From Tremella fuciformis (lineage: Eukaryota; Basidiomycota; Tremellomycetes; Tremellales; Tremellaceae), in the NCBI GenBank assembly GCA_032768795.1, contig CP136490.1:1612001-1676000 (forward strand): DNA of 64,000 bases. Direction: 5' to 3'. Positions within the stretch are counted from its first letter, which is position 1. The number at the start of each line of letters is the position of its first letter. The notes under the pieces were generated by a model. The model saw only the letters and a program-made list of their open reading frames with translations. It was not told the origin of the DNA and made no database searches. Below, piece by piece: positions 40,837 to 52,500 of the stretch. The translations under genes and the position numbers were made by a program.

Positions 40837-42006
40837 ATGTCCGCAAGATCATCATCCGCCACGGTCCTGCGGAACCTGGCACCCGCAGGCAGATCATCGT
40901 CTGCTACCAGATCAGCGATTGTCAGAGGTGCTTCGACGTCTGCACCCCGACATGCGGCCAGTTCGTCATCTGGCCAGGCTGGACCAAGCGGCCGTACGAC
41001 CCACTTTGGCTTCAAAGAGATCCCAGAAGAGCAGAAGGAGACCTTGGGTACGCGACTCAGCTGAATGTAGACACCGCTGACCGGCAGTGGGAAGCGTCTT
41101 CAGCTCTGTGGCGTCCAAATACGACATGATGAACGATTCAATGTCGCTTGGTATACATCGCTTGTGGAAGGACTCTTTCGTATCCTCGATGCTCCCACGG
41201 CTCCCTGCATCGCTGCATGATCCGGCCGGCAGCTCGTCCTCCCGCCCACCGTTCAAATGTCTCGATGTAGCCGGCGGAACAGGAGATATCGCTCTGCGAC
41301 TACTGGATCGTGCCCGGGAGAAGTACGCGTGTCGGGATATCGAAGTCGAAGTGGTCGACTTGAATGAGGGCATGCTCAACGAAGGGAGGAAGAGAGTCGC
41401 GAAGACCCTTTACTACAACAGTGAGGCGTCATTTTAGGTTATTCTATCTGTCGCTGAGCCATAGCACCGCAAATACGCTTTACACATGGGAATGCCCAGT
41501 CCCTACCGGAACACATCGCCGATAATTCAATCGATATCTACACCATCGCATTTGGGATCCGGAACTGCACATCCCTGCCTGCGGTCCTGAGCGAGGCTTA
41601 CCGGGTGCTCAAGCCCGGAGGCAAGCTGGGCGTATTGGAGTTTGGCAAAGTCACTAACCCTTTGTTTCGAGAGTGAGTGACCATGAGACAGACGCTGGAA
41701 GGCGGTAGCCGCCTGCTGACGGCCAGGGTCTACCGACAGTACTCTTTCTCCTTCATCCCGATCATGGGCAAGATCCTGGCCGGTGATGCGGACTCGTACC
41801 AATACCTGGTCGAATCCATTGAACGCTTCCCTTCTCAGGCAGACTTTGCCAAGCTGTGAGTCGATGTGATGTATACCCGCTTGTGCTGATTGCACAGGGT
41901 GCAAGAAGCGGGTTTCAAGACAGGGCAGATGAGAGAAGGCAGAGGTGGCGCCTGGACAGACTACACGGGTGGCATCGCCACTTCGTGGACTGGTGTCAAG
42001 GTTTGA
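40837..42006 (+). CDS. COQ5: 2-methoxy-6-polyprenyl-1,4-benzoquinol methylase, mitochondrial
   Basis: Five exons: 40837-41047, 41088-41420, 41465-41672, 41727-41855, 41898-42006; 329 aa. The first 45 residues form a Ser/Arg/Ala-rich mitochondrial presequence. Then come the UbiE/COQ5 signatures: [20 protein letters not shown], the SAM-binding motif [26 protein letters not shown], and [14 protein letters not shown], with a typical C-terminus ([20 protein letters not shown]). The enzyme C-methylates the quinone ring with S-adenosylmethionine in coenzyme Q synthesis, in the matrix-side CoQ complex. Confidence 0.95.
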
Positions 42007-42260
42007 TCACTTCCGCCTCATAGCACAGAAACTTCAGCCGTATACATCCATCCATAGCATACATCTGCATCCCACCTCATTCGCATGAATGCATACGAGT
42101 AATCTATAGATATACGAAGTCAGGGCCGGAGGAGTCCGGACTGAATTTGGGTGGCTGTCCAGAGCTTGAGGCGTATAACGGAATAATGCCAAATCATGCC
42201 TATCCTGGCCTCTCCCGGTCACGTCTATCATGCATGAAAGCTTACAACCACCACGACAAG

Positions 42261-43200
42261 CTACAACTGAGGAGAGGGGTCGTTCCTACGGCTCTTCTTA
42301 CGTCTTGGGGTCGTTAGCAGCTCAGGCTGGTCCATGTCCGCGACAGTCGATGAATGCTCGCCAGTGATGGATCGAGCCTTCGCAAGCATAGCCGCAGCCA
42401 TCCTCTGTACCACCGACGCCGACAGGGGAGCCCCGGCATCAACTGACTGTCAGCATAAGCTATAGAAACACACGAGCACTTACCATGAGATTGAGCCATA
42501 AGCTCAAGAGAGTAGAGCTGCCCGGTCAACTCTCTTAACGAACCGCCAAGGACCATCGCGGATTCGGCAGTAGCGGCCGGACGGCTCAGATCACAGCGAC
42601 CAGCGGTGCCACGAGAAGCGCATTCGGCGCAAGCGCCAAGAACTTCATCCCCCTGGCTTATGCAGCCATAGCGACAAAGACTGGTTTTCGATTGCCGACG
42701 GATGCACAGGTCGCAACGATAGCTGCCAAATCTGAGCAAGGCTTCGTTTGAGACGGCTTTGTTGTAGGCGTCTCGCATTTGTTTATACTGAACATTAGCC
42801 TAAGAGTCAAACACGAGCAAAGCACTCACGGCAGCGGTCTCCTCGCCAGACTTCAGAGCCTTCTCCCCTTTTCGACTGTCCGGAACCCGAAGCAGGCCGT
42901 CGAGTAGATCATCGGGCCAAGGTCGAAGGCTAAAAACGCCTTTCTTGGGCCACGAGTATTTCTCTTGGGCGTTCGCTGAAAATCAGTCTAGGCTGGTCGA
43001 AGACAAAACAGCTACGAACTGATGTGTGTTTTGCTCCATACTAAAGAAGGTTCTTGACCGTCCTCGTCATCGGGCGGGTCGCTTGCGGTTTTCGAACTGC
43101 CAGGAGCATCTTTGTGCGCAACTGGGGGAAGGGGGTTTGGTGGCGGTGTCATCGAGCCTAAGACAGAAGAGTAATGTGTTGTGCTGGGCGATAGATGCAT
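42261..43200 (-). CDS. Unknown Cys-containing nuclear protein
   Basis: Four exons: 43200-43020, 42975-42830, 42787-42484, 42442-42261; 270 aa, phases consistent. Exon 3 contains a cysteine array, YRCDLCIRRQSKTSLCRYGC then ACAECASRGTAGRC, which could bind zinc. The C-terminus has a basic cluster PRRKKSRR suited to nuclear import. The N-terminus is Pro/Asp-rich. I do not recognise the family. It lies 264 bp downstream of the Crypton recombinase in the same orientation, with the Crypton repeats in its upstream region, so its promoter is probably affected by that element, or it could be a passenger gene. Confidence 0.6.
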
Positions 43201-43300
43201 GCTACATGTATACAGATATCAAGAAAAAGAAGACGGACCGACATAGACGTCCTTCAACGCACCTCGGTCAAAATCAACCGAGTACCGTTGAAAGCTGTGC

Positions 43301-43390
43301 AGTCAAAGGAAGGAGAGCATAGGCTCGACGAGTTAAAGGAAGGGAGACACAGGTCCGTTGAGTCAAAGGAAAGGAAGGGCTTCTTGTTTG
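43301..43390. repeat. 30-bp imperfect tandem repeat, three copies
   Basis: Units starting at 43301, 43331 and 43361 each begin AGT(C/T)AAAGGAA followed by purine-rich sequence and, in the first two, end near a (C/G)TTG or GACG word. They lie just beyond the 3' end of the Crypton recombinase gene. Two TTGGCAAAA words follow near 43430-43447. Confidence 0.6.
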
Positions 43391-43464
43391 ACGAGTGCCT
43401 TTATGGGTCAACACGGGCAAGAGTTGGCAAAAGTTGGCAAAAATAGACACACGTTGAATGACGA

Positions 43465-46072
43465 TCACATCAAGACAATTTCTTGAGTCGAGGCCTGTTT
43501 TATCCAGTCGGACAAAGCATTGAGTGACTTGCTTGCAAGTTTCATGCGCTGATTCTCAACGATGACAACAGCCTCTGCTGGGTTTATCGCACGAGCGTCG
43601 GCTATTGTTTGTACCAGTTTCCAAACAGGGGCTCGGCGCGAATAGAACTTTCGTTCGGCGTCGTTGCCCTTTTTCCAGCTTTGATCGTCGCCCTCGTATT
43701 GACTGCGTATAGAGGCACGACCGTTAAGGCCGAGGGTATACTCCGTCCAAAGGTCCTTTACAGTCGACACGTTCCGGTCCATTTGATATGGCGTCATCAA
43801 AGGAATGCTGACCCCTGAAGCAGGCTGTTGGCTCGGGCTGCCGTCTGTCGACGTCGGTTGAATGGTCCTTTGATCAACTACATTGAGTGATGACGACATA
43901 AGGACAGCCGAGGCGTGTGGCGATGGCTGCAAAGGACCCGGGATCCACATGGGTCGAGAAAGCGCTGTGTGTATCGTCGCCACTAAACTGTGTAAAGCAT
44001 GTGTTTGCTCTCCTGCGTTGATGCTTGATGTGGTAGACTCCTTGATAGCGGTGGCAATGTCGCCAAGCTGAAGCATAACCGCATTGTCTCTCCTCTGCAG
44101 TTCTGCAACGAGCATAGGCCAAGCCTGTACTAGTCGTTGATCGTAACACGTTTCATTGGTAGTCGTGCGAGCCAAAGCCATCCTTTCAAAATCCAGATAC
44201 TCAGGGTCTTGGAAAAGCTGATGGCGGAAGATGAATAGTTCGGGATGTACGCGTCGCCAGTGCGGAGCATCTTGCAAGAAAGATTCGCGGAGTTCCTTTA
44301 GAGCTCGAAGGAAAGCGCGAGCGGCGAGGTCTTCCTGTTTGTTTTGGCCTGTTTCAAACCAGTGCGTCCTAAAAAAGTCAAGTTTAGCTCAAAGGGAGGA
44401 CTCTCGACCTACCATTTGTCAACTTGAGGGTATACCTTTCGAGCTAAGGTCTCAGGAACTGGAACTGCCCGGGGCAGATGAAACCCTCCTTTGTTGATGT
44501 CAAAACCCCCTAAAGCCCTTAATGTCGCTAAAGAGATGTGCGTAAGATAGTGCTTCTCCATGACGCCGTCTGACCAGTTGCCAGCTCGCCTTATCTCTTG
44601 AATAGGTGCCCCAGCTCGTTCAGCCATTTGAGCACCTGTTTTCCTATTGATGTGCGTTGATTGATTTGTCCGAACTCCAACGGCTTGCAGTACGTCGTTC
44701 ACTGCGAGTCGTTGTGTGTTGTATGACACGTGCCCTGACGCTTGCCTGCTGTTTTCGAGCAAAGGCATGTCGTACCAACTTGATCGTGTCTCAAAGGATG
44801 GGAATCGTGTGCCAGTGACATCACAATCAAAACTGACGTCAGTCTAAGTGTTCGCACCCCCAAAGGAGCTTTACCGTGCGAATAGGTACAGGTTGAGGAA
44901 TGAAACAGGGCACATCCTCAAGTTTGAGTTGCGCATGAACGAGGCGTACTGTTTCTTGTCTTCTCGATTATTCTTTGACTCTACTAAGCAGAGGACCACG
45001 ACAGGACAACGTGTGGGACCTTCGTTCGTCAACACGTCAATGCTGAGATCGGGAAGCAATAGTTTTCGTTGATTGTCGCCTCGAAGGAAACCGAACATTC
45101 CAAAGGCACTCGCACAAGCTTCTCTTAGCGAGCTCTCGTTGTTTTGTTTCAAGTAATGGTCGTAAGCGTCGGCGATCTGTTGCATATTGATGTAGCCGTC
45201 GTAGTATTGGTCTGTGTTGTTTAAAGGACGTCGATGGAAAGGAACAGACGCACGTACCTCTGCCTTTGTCTGCGTATGCTTTTTTCTTCCTTTCTCGACT
45301 GAATCGTTGCAATGCTCGTGCGACAGAACCCATCCAAGGTGATCTTGGTGTCTGATGGAGGTTCATGCCTCGTGAACACTGTGTATTCCAAAGATCGACC
45401 AAAGCCGCGATCCATAAACGCAGGCTCGTGGAAGAGACCCGAGTGTTGCGTACTACCTTTAAACCTAGCACGATCAATCAGACTCTGATTAAAGGACGCT
45501 TAGACGTGCAATATTCGGCACTCAAAGGAGGTGACTTGTTTGCAGAAGCCGACCCCAATGAAACGGTGTTGATGACATCGGCGACAATGCCTAGCTCTTC
45601 CTCGATTGTTGCACCAGGCATTTCTTCGTTTAGAATGGACGATTCTTGCGCTTCTAAACCGCTTTCCGTAGGCAACTGGTTCTTGGCAAGAACGTGCTCG
45701 TATACGAACATCAGAGCAGTTGTTGGCGTTATCGTATCCCTAGATCATTAGCGGCCTCCTTTGACCTCCACTCGTGCCCAAAGGTATGCTAACGTGGGCA
45801 TAGATCGGTCTACGTGGGTCGTAGTTGGCAGAAGTGGGCAAAGGTTGGCAAAGGAGGGCTTGCGTTGGCGCCTTTACGCACCCCAAAGTCCAATTCTTCT
45901 CTCGACACCAGGCGTACCAGTGAACCTGCCGGCTTTCATACTGTTTCCTCGTACTTGGCGCGTGTGTTTCGTTCTTGAGGTGTGCCGACGCATCTACAGC
46001 CCCTTGGCCGGCGGCCAGTATAGCAGCGCTTCGGCTAAGAGTGAGTGGATTGTGTTTTACTTGTCTTCCCAT
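43465..46072 (-). CDS. Crypton tyrosine recombinase with GCR1_C domain
   Basis: Six exons: 46072-45882, 45739-45522, 45464-45258, 45211-44875, 44832-44413, 44368-43465; 758 aa with every phase consistent and no disabling change found. The N-terminal core-binding-like part includes RKQYESRQVHWYAWCREKNW and ALVDLWNTQCSRGMN. Catalytic residues of the tyrosine-recombinase fold are present: R in FGFLRGDNQRK (about 249), H-x2-R in THINRKTGAQ (about 378-381), W in GNWSDG and the nucleophile Y in EKHYLTH (about 411). The last exon carries a GCR1_C-type DNA-binding domain (STVKDLWTEYTLGLNGRASI, then KFYSRR). This pairing is diagnostic of Cryptons. The enzyme would excise and insert the element as a circle. 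Intron 1 (142 nt) is longer than the others and holds repeated TGGCAAAGG words. Intron 2 has a weak GTGCCG donor. Confidence 0.85.
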
Positions 46073-46516
46073 AATGAAGAGTTGCGGGTCAAACTCAAAT
46101 CGAGCATCGCGTCTTAGCTTCAAGACCGTGATAACGCAATTTGTAATCCTATTAGGAAATGATGACTGATATAACGCTCGATAACTTGATACATCCTGCA
46201 CGAGAACGGCTACGACAATAGTTATATGCAGGTGCTTGCTAATTGAGATTAGCAGACGTTAGTATCGGAAGCTTGAAACTTTCCCGATGCGGTAATATCA
46301 AGCTCGGACATTTGTCCCGTCGCGGAAGCAATTTTGGCTGGCGGTCCCAGGCCAGTCCGGACATGAATTTAGTATAATCAGGGTCTGAGACATTCGCATT
46401 TGCCACATGAAAATAACGCCGATGTCACGGGCCCCCTCCCTTCGATCCTTAGGGTTGCCACTGACTTTTGAAGTCGAGGCGACGACGAGCAGACCTTGAC
46501 TCTCGACCTTCTCGCC
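46073..46516. promoter_or_regulatory. Divergent region between Crypton and PRP8
   Basis: 444 bp between the recombinase ATG and the PRP8 ATG. It contains the PRP8 promoter and probably the right Crypton border. No other gene. Confidence 0.4.
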
Positions 46517-49500
46517 ATGTCGTACCCCCCTGGATTTGGGGCGGCACCGCCGGGGTTCGCCTCCCAACCCAATGGGAACGCGAACAGCGCGATGGATGGC
46601 GATTTCTTTGGCCAATTGAGCCAAGAGGAGATCGCCAAAAAGGCGAGAAAATGGAGGGCCGGGCAGAAGAGGCGATTCAACGAGAAGAGGAGGACAGGCG
46701 GTGGTGCAGGTGTAGATTTCGGCAAAGCGGTGAGTGGTTATGGCATTGGACGTTCCGTGCTCTTGATCGTGCGCACGCAAGGCGAATGTGGCACTTCGAT
46801 CGGCCGGATTTCGGGTGGCCATAGTGGTGGAAGATGTGGTGGCGTTGGTGGGCTCGAAGCTGATTTTGGCAGGATTTGCCGCCAGAACACATCCGAAAGA
46901 TCATCAAGGACCATGGGGACATGTCCAATCGCAAGTTCAGGAATGACAAGCGTGTGCATCTCGGTGCGCTCAAGTATGTGCCCCACGCCGTCATGAAGTT
47001 GTTGGAGAACATCCCTGCGCCATGGGAGCAGGTCCGAGAGGTGCCCGTGTTGTATCATATCTCAGGTGCCATTACGTTCGTTAATGAGGTGCCAAAGGTC
47101 ATTGAGCCAGTCGTGAGTCAGCTATTTCAGCCTCATCATTTAGCTGAACTCTTAGTATCACGCCCAATGGGCATCGATGTGGCTCGCGATGCGGCGTGAG
47201 AAGCGAGATCGACGGCATTTCAAGCGAATGCGGTTCCCGCCTTTTGACGACGAAGAGCCGCCGATGGATTATGGAGACAACGTACTGGATGTTGAGCCTT
47301 TGGAGGCTATCCAGTTGGAGCTGGATGAGGAGGATGACCAGGCGATCATTGACTGGTTCTACGATCCGAAACCCTTGATCGACACCCCTCAGGTGAACGG
47401 ATCGAGCTACCGCTACTTCCAGCTCACTCTTCCCCAAATGGCCAACTTGTACCGTATAGGCCGACAGCTCCTGTCTGACTACTCAGACAAGAACGCCTTT
47501 TACCTCTTCGACTCGAAGGCATTCTTCACGGCAAAAGCACTAAACATCGCTTTGCCTGGGGGACCGAAGTTTGAGCCGCTATACCGGGACATGGACACCT
47601 ACGACGAGGATTGGAACGAGTTCAACGACATCAACAAGGTGATCATCCGAGGTGTCATCCGCTCCGAGTACAAGGTCGCCTTCCCACATCTCTACAACTC
47701 TCTTCCCCGATCAGTCCACCTGGGCGCCTACCACGAGCCGAAGAACGTCTACATCAAGACGGACGACCCGGATCTCCCCGCTTTCTACTTCGACCCCCTC
47801 ATCAACCCGATATCACAACGCGTCGTGCAGGAGGCCCATACGCCGCTCGTGTCACACGAGGACCAGGTCTTTGGGTACGGCAACGAGGAGGATGACGAAT
47901 TTGAGCTGCCCGACGAGCTCGAGCCGTTCCTCGGGCGGCAGGAGCTGAGCAACGAGAACACCGCGGATGCGATCGCCTTGTTCTGGGCGCCATACCCCTA
48001 CAACCGACGAAGTGGCGCGACTCGGAGAGCGCAGGACGTTCCGATGATCAAGAACTTCTACCTCGAGCACTGCCCGCCCGACCAGCCCGTCAAGGTCAGG
48101 GTGTCGTACCAGAAACTGCTCAAGATCTACGTGAGCAACGCTCTGCACCACAAGCGACCAAAGGCCATGGTCAAACGGAACTTGTTCCGCTCGCTCAAGA
48201 ACACCAAGTTCTTCCAGACGACAAACCTCGACTGGGTCGAGGCTGGTCTCCAGGTCTGCCGACAGGGTTATAACATGCTTAACCTCCTCATCCACCGAAA
48301 GAACCTCAACTACCTGCATCTCGACTACAACATGAACTTGAAGCCCATCAAGACGTTGACCACGAAGGAACGAAAGAAGTCGCGCTTCGGAAACGCCTTC
48401 CATCTCTGTCGAGAAATCCTGCGTCTTACTAAGCTCATCGTCGACGCCCATGTCCAGTATCGACTCGGCAATGTGGACGCCTTCCAGCTCGCCGACGGTC
48501 TGCAGTACATGTTCGCGCACGTCGGCCAGCTCACCGGCATGTACCGATACAAGTACAAGCTGATGAAGCAAATTCGCATGTGCAAGGATCTCAAGCATCT
48601 AATTTACTCGAGATTCAACACCGGTCCAGTTGGCAAGGGTCCCGGTGTCGGTTTCTGGGCGCCAGGATGGAGAGTCTGGCTCTTCTTTATGCGAGGTATT
48701 GTGCCGCTGTTGGAGAGGTGGCTTGGGAACCTGTTGGCACGACAGTTCGAGGGGCGAAACTCCAAGGGCGTTGCGAAGACGGTCACGAAGCAGCGAGTGG
48801 AATCGCACTTTGATTTGGAGCTGCGAGCGGCTGTCATGCACGATATCCTCGACATGATGCCTGAATCTATCAAAGGTGCGTGCTGTCCCCATTCCCTCCT
48901 TGCCCTTCCCACCCGCCACATCTCCCTGGCTCAATATACCTCTGGCTCTTATGCCATCGTGCGGCAGGTGCAGAAGATACATGCGATGGTCCACGTTGCT
49001 GCATCACGCATGAGGGAGGAGGCAGGAAGGAATGGTGGCAAATCATCGTGAATGTGGCAGTGACTGAAAGTGGCACTTTTGGCTACCGACTCACTTGACT
49101 ATTCTCTTCCCCTCCTCTGGTCTCTAATCTCATGCATGCATGCTGACGCACAGGAAACAAAGCCAAGACTATCGTGCAGCACCTCTCGGAAGCATGGCGT
49201 TGCTGGAAAGCCAACATCCCGTGGAAAGTACCGGGAATGCCCGCTCCCATCGAGAACATCATCATGCGCTATGTCAAGTCCAAAGCGTACGTGCTCAGCC
49301 TCTCGCAGAGCTGTCCGCTGACTCGCAGGGACTGGTGGACCTCAATCGCGCACATGAATCGTGAAAGAATCAAAAGGGGCGCAACTGTTGACAAGGCAGT
49401 CGTCCGGAAGAATCTTGGCCGTCTGACTCGACTTTACCTCAAGGCCGAGCAAGAAAGGCAGAACGGATACCTCAAGGACGGACCTTATATCTCGTCCGAA

Positions 49501-52500
49501 GAGGCCGTGGCCATCTACACCTCGACTGTACACTGGCTCGAGTCCCGCAAATTCGCCCCCATCCCCTTCCCGCCCTTGTCCTACAAGCACGACACCAAGC
49601 TGTTGGTCTTGGCGCTCGAGAAGCTCAAGGAGGCATACTCTGTGCACGGCCGTCTCAATCAGTCACAGCGAGAAGAGCTCGCTTTGATTGAGCAGGCGTA
49701 TGACAACCCTCACGAATGCCTGTCTCGTATCAAGCGACTGCTTCTCACCCAGCGCGCATTCAAGGAGGCGGGCATCGAGTTCTTCGACACTTACGACAAG
49801 CTCATTCCATGCTATGACATCGAGCCTGTCGAGAAGATCACGGACGCATGGCTCGACCAGTACCTGCACTTTGAAGGCGACAAGCGCCACGTAAGTCTGA
49901 CTCGAGCGTCGTAATAGTCTACTGACCTGCTAGCTGTTCCCCAACTGGATCAAGCCCGCCGATTCCGAGCCCGCGCCGCTCCTGGTGTACAAGTGGTGTC
50001 AGGGCATCAGCAACCTGACCGATGTCTGGGACACCAGCGATGGGGAGTGCGTGGTCATGATGGAGACGGTCCTTTCTCGAGTCTACGAAAAGATCGACCT
50101 CACGCTGCTCAACCGTTTGCTGCGGTTGATTATGGATCACAACATCGCCGACTACATCACCTCGCGCAACAATATTGCCTTGACGTTCAAAGACATGTCG
50201 CACATCAATGCCTATGGCATGATCCGTGGCTTGCAATTCTCCAGTTTCGTCTTCCAGTACTACGGTTTGGTCCTCGATCTGTTAATTCTCGGCTTGCAGC
50301 GCGCATCGGAGATCGCTGGTCCACCCGCCATGCCCAACGGTTTCTTGCAATTCCGCGACGAGGCCACCGAAACTCGGCACCCAATCCGCATTTATCAGCG
50401 CTTTGTGGACAGACTACACATTCTTTTCAGATTCTCGGCGGAGGAGGCAAGAGACCTGATTCAGCGTTTCCTGTCCAATCAGCCCGATCCCAATAACGAG
50501 AATGTGAGCTCGAATTTCAGACTCCTCCTTCTCCTCCTCCTGTTCCTGTTCCTGTTCCTTTTCCTTCTTCTTTACCCCTTTCCCCCTCGCGCCGTTGTCT
50601 CCTTCTCCCACTCATCTCCGCCTCTTCTAGCGGTCTGTTCCGTAGCCGTGGCATTTCTCCCCTCCCCTCGTCCCGACGGGTCAAGAGCTCCTCTTGACCC
50701 TGGAGCTCTTGACCCTTGTGATTCGTATGGAGGCTAATAAGCAGGCTGTGGGCTACAACAACCGTCGATGCTGGCCCAAGGACTGCCGAATGCGCCTGAA
50801 CAAGCACGACGTGAACCTGGGACGAGCCGTGTTTTGGAACGTGCGCAACTCTCTGCCGCGGTCACTCACAACAATCGAGTGGGAGGACACGATGTGTTCC
50901 GTGTACAGCAAGGACAACCCGCAGCTGCTCTTCTCGATGCTCGGCTTCGAAGTCCGCATTCTGCCCAGGATTCGAACGCAGAACGGCGAGCAGTACTCTC
51001 TCAAAGATGGCGTGTGGAACTTGGTACACGAGGGCACAAAAGAGAGAAATGCCCAGGCCTTCCTCCGAGTTTCGGACCAGGGCATCTCCGACTTCAACAA
51101 CCGCGTTCGACAGATCCTCATGAGCTCAGGCAGCGCTACATTCTCGAAAATTGTCAACAGTGAACCAGCAATTAACGCTCTGAGGGCCTTGCTGACGTCC
51201 AGAATGGAATACAGCGCTTATTTCACTGGTAACGTGGGTCAGAAGGACGAGGGAACTCAGCCGGCGCTGACTGGGCAGATACTACCGGGAAGCGGTCGTA
51301 TGCACCAACGAGCTGCTTGACTCTCTTGTCAAGGCCGAAAACAAGGTGCAAACGCGAGTAAAGATCGGTCTGAACAGGTATGTCATGTCCCACAAGATCA
51401 GAATGGACGGAGCCACGGAAGGAATGTGGCACTGCCACACTGCCACATTCACCTCACGTGGCTCTGCCACATTTCTCCCCCGGCCCTCTCCCACTCATCG
51501 TCGAACGGCCGCTGACATGCATACAGTAAGATGCCTAGCAGGTTCCCGCCATGCGTCTTCTACTCCCCGAAGGAGCTGGGTGGGCTGGGCATGCTCTCGA
51601 TGGGCTTCGTTCTCATCCCGCAATCCGACCTCCGATGGTCGAAGCAGACCGACTCGGGCGGCATCACGCACTTCCGATCCGGTATGACCCACGAGGAGGA
51701 TCAGCTCATCCCCAACTTGTACCGGTACATGCAGCCTTGGGAGGCTGAATTCCTCGACTCTGCCCGGGTTTGGTCCGAGTACGCCATGAAGAGGAAGGAG
51801 GCGACGGCCGCCAACAGGCGGTTGACCCTGGAGGATCTGGAGGACTCGTGGGACCGAGGTATCCCTCGTATCAACACGCTGTTCCAGAAGGTCTGTCCTG
51901 CGCAAAGTCATCATGATGCTAGGCTGACTTTTGTCAGGACCGTCATACACTCGCGTATGACAAGGGTCACCGAGTCCGCACATACTTCCAGCAGTTCTTC
52001 CGGCTCCGGGCCAACCCCTTCGGGTGGACTTCGCAGCGTCACGATGGAAAGCTGTGGAACTTGAACAGTTACCGTGTCGATGTCATCTCGGCCCTGGGAG
52101 GTGTCGAGGGTATCCTTGAGCACGTGAGTATAGACAATCCTTGTGCCACCTCAGCATCTTGCTGACGTGCAGACATTGTTCAAGGGTACCGCTTTTGCAT
52201 CCTGGGAGGGTCTGTTTTGGGAGAAGTGGGTTTGTCGCACTTCAAAGATATTCTAAGCTGATATGGTAGAACCTCTGGCTTCGAAGAATCCATGAAGTTC
52301 AAGAAACTCACCAACGCCCAGCGATCCGGTCTGTCGCAGGTGCCAAACCGTCGGTTCACCCTTTGGTGGTCGCCGACCATCAACCGAGCCAACGTCTACG
52401 TCGGTTTCCAGGTGCAACTCGATCTCACGGGTATCTTCATGCACGGAAAGATCCCCACACTCAAGATCTCGCTCATCACACTCATGCGTGCTCACTTGTG

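Larger units (their letters stand above)
43301..46200 (-). mobile_element. Crypton DNA transposon (approximate limits)
   Basis: Defined by its single recombinase gene (43465-46072). Cryptons are tyrosine-recombinase DNA transposons, first described in Cryptococcus and other fungi, without terminal inverted repeats or long target duplications, so the edges cannot be set from one copy. The left limit is placed at the 30-bp repeats and the right limit a little before the PRP8 promoter; both are guesses. Confidence 0.6.

Noticed and set aside
41527..41904. Minus-strand frame over COQ5
   Set aside because: It is a shadow of the conserved methyltransferase exons and crosses two introns.
47852..48598. 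248-codon minus-strand frame inside PRP8 exon 3
   Set aside because: It is antisense to the most conserved part of PRP8; GC-rich codons on the sense strand leave the antisense frame open.
48876..49153. C/D box snoRNA in PRP8 intron 3
   Set aside because: CTGA-like words exist but I could not find a matching C box with a closing stem, so the claim is not supported.
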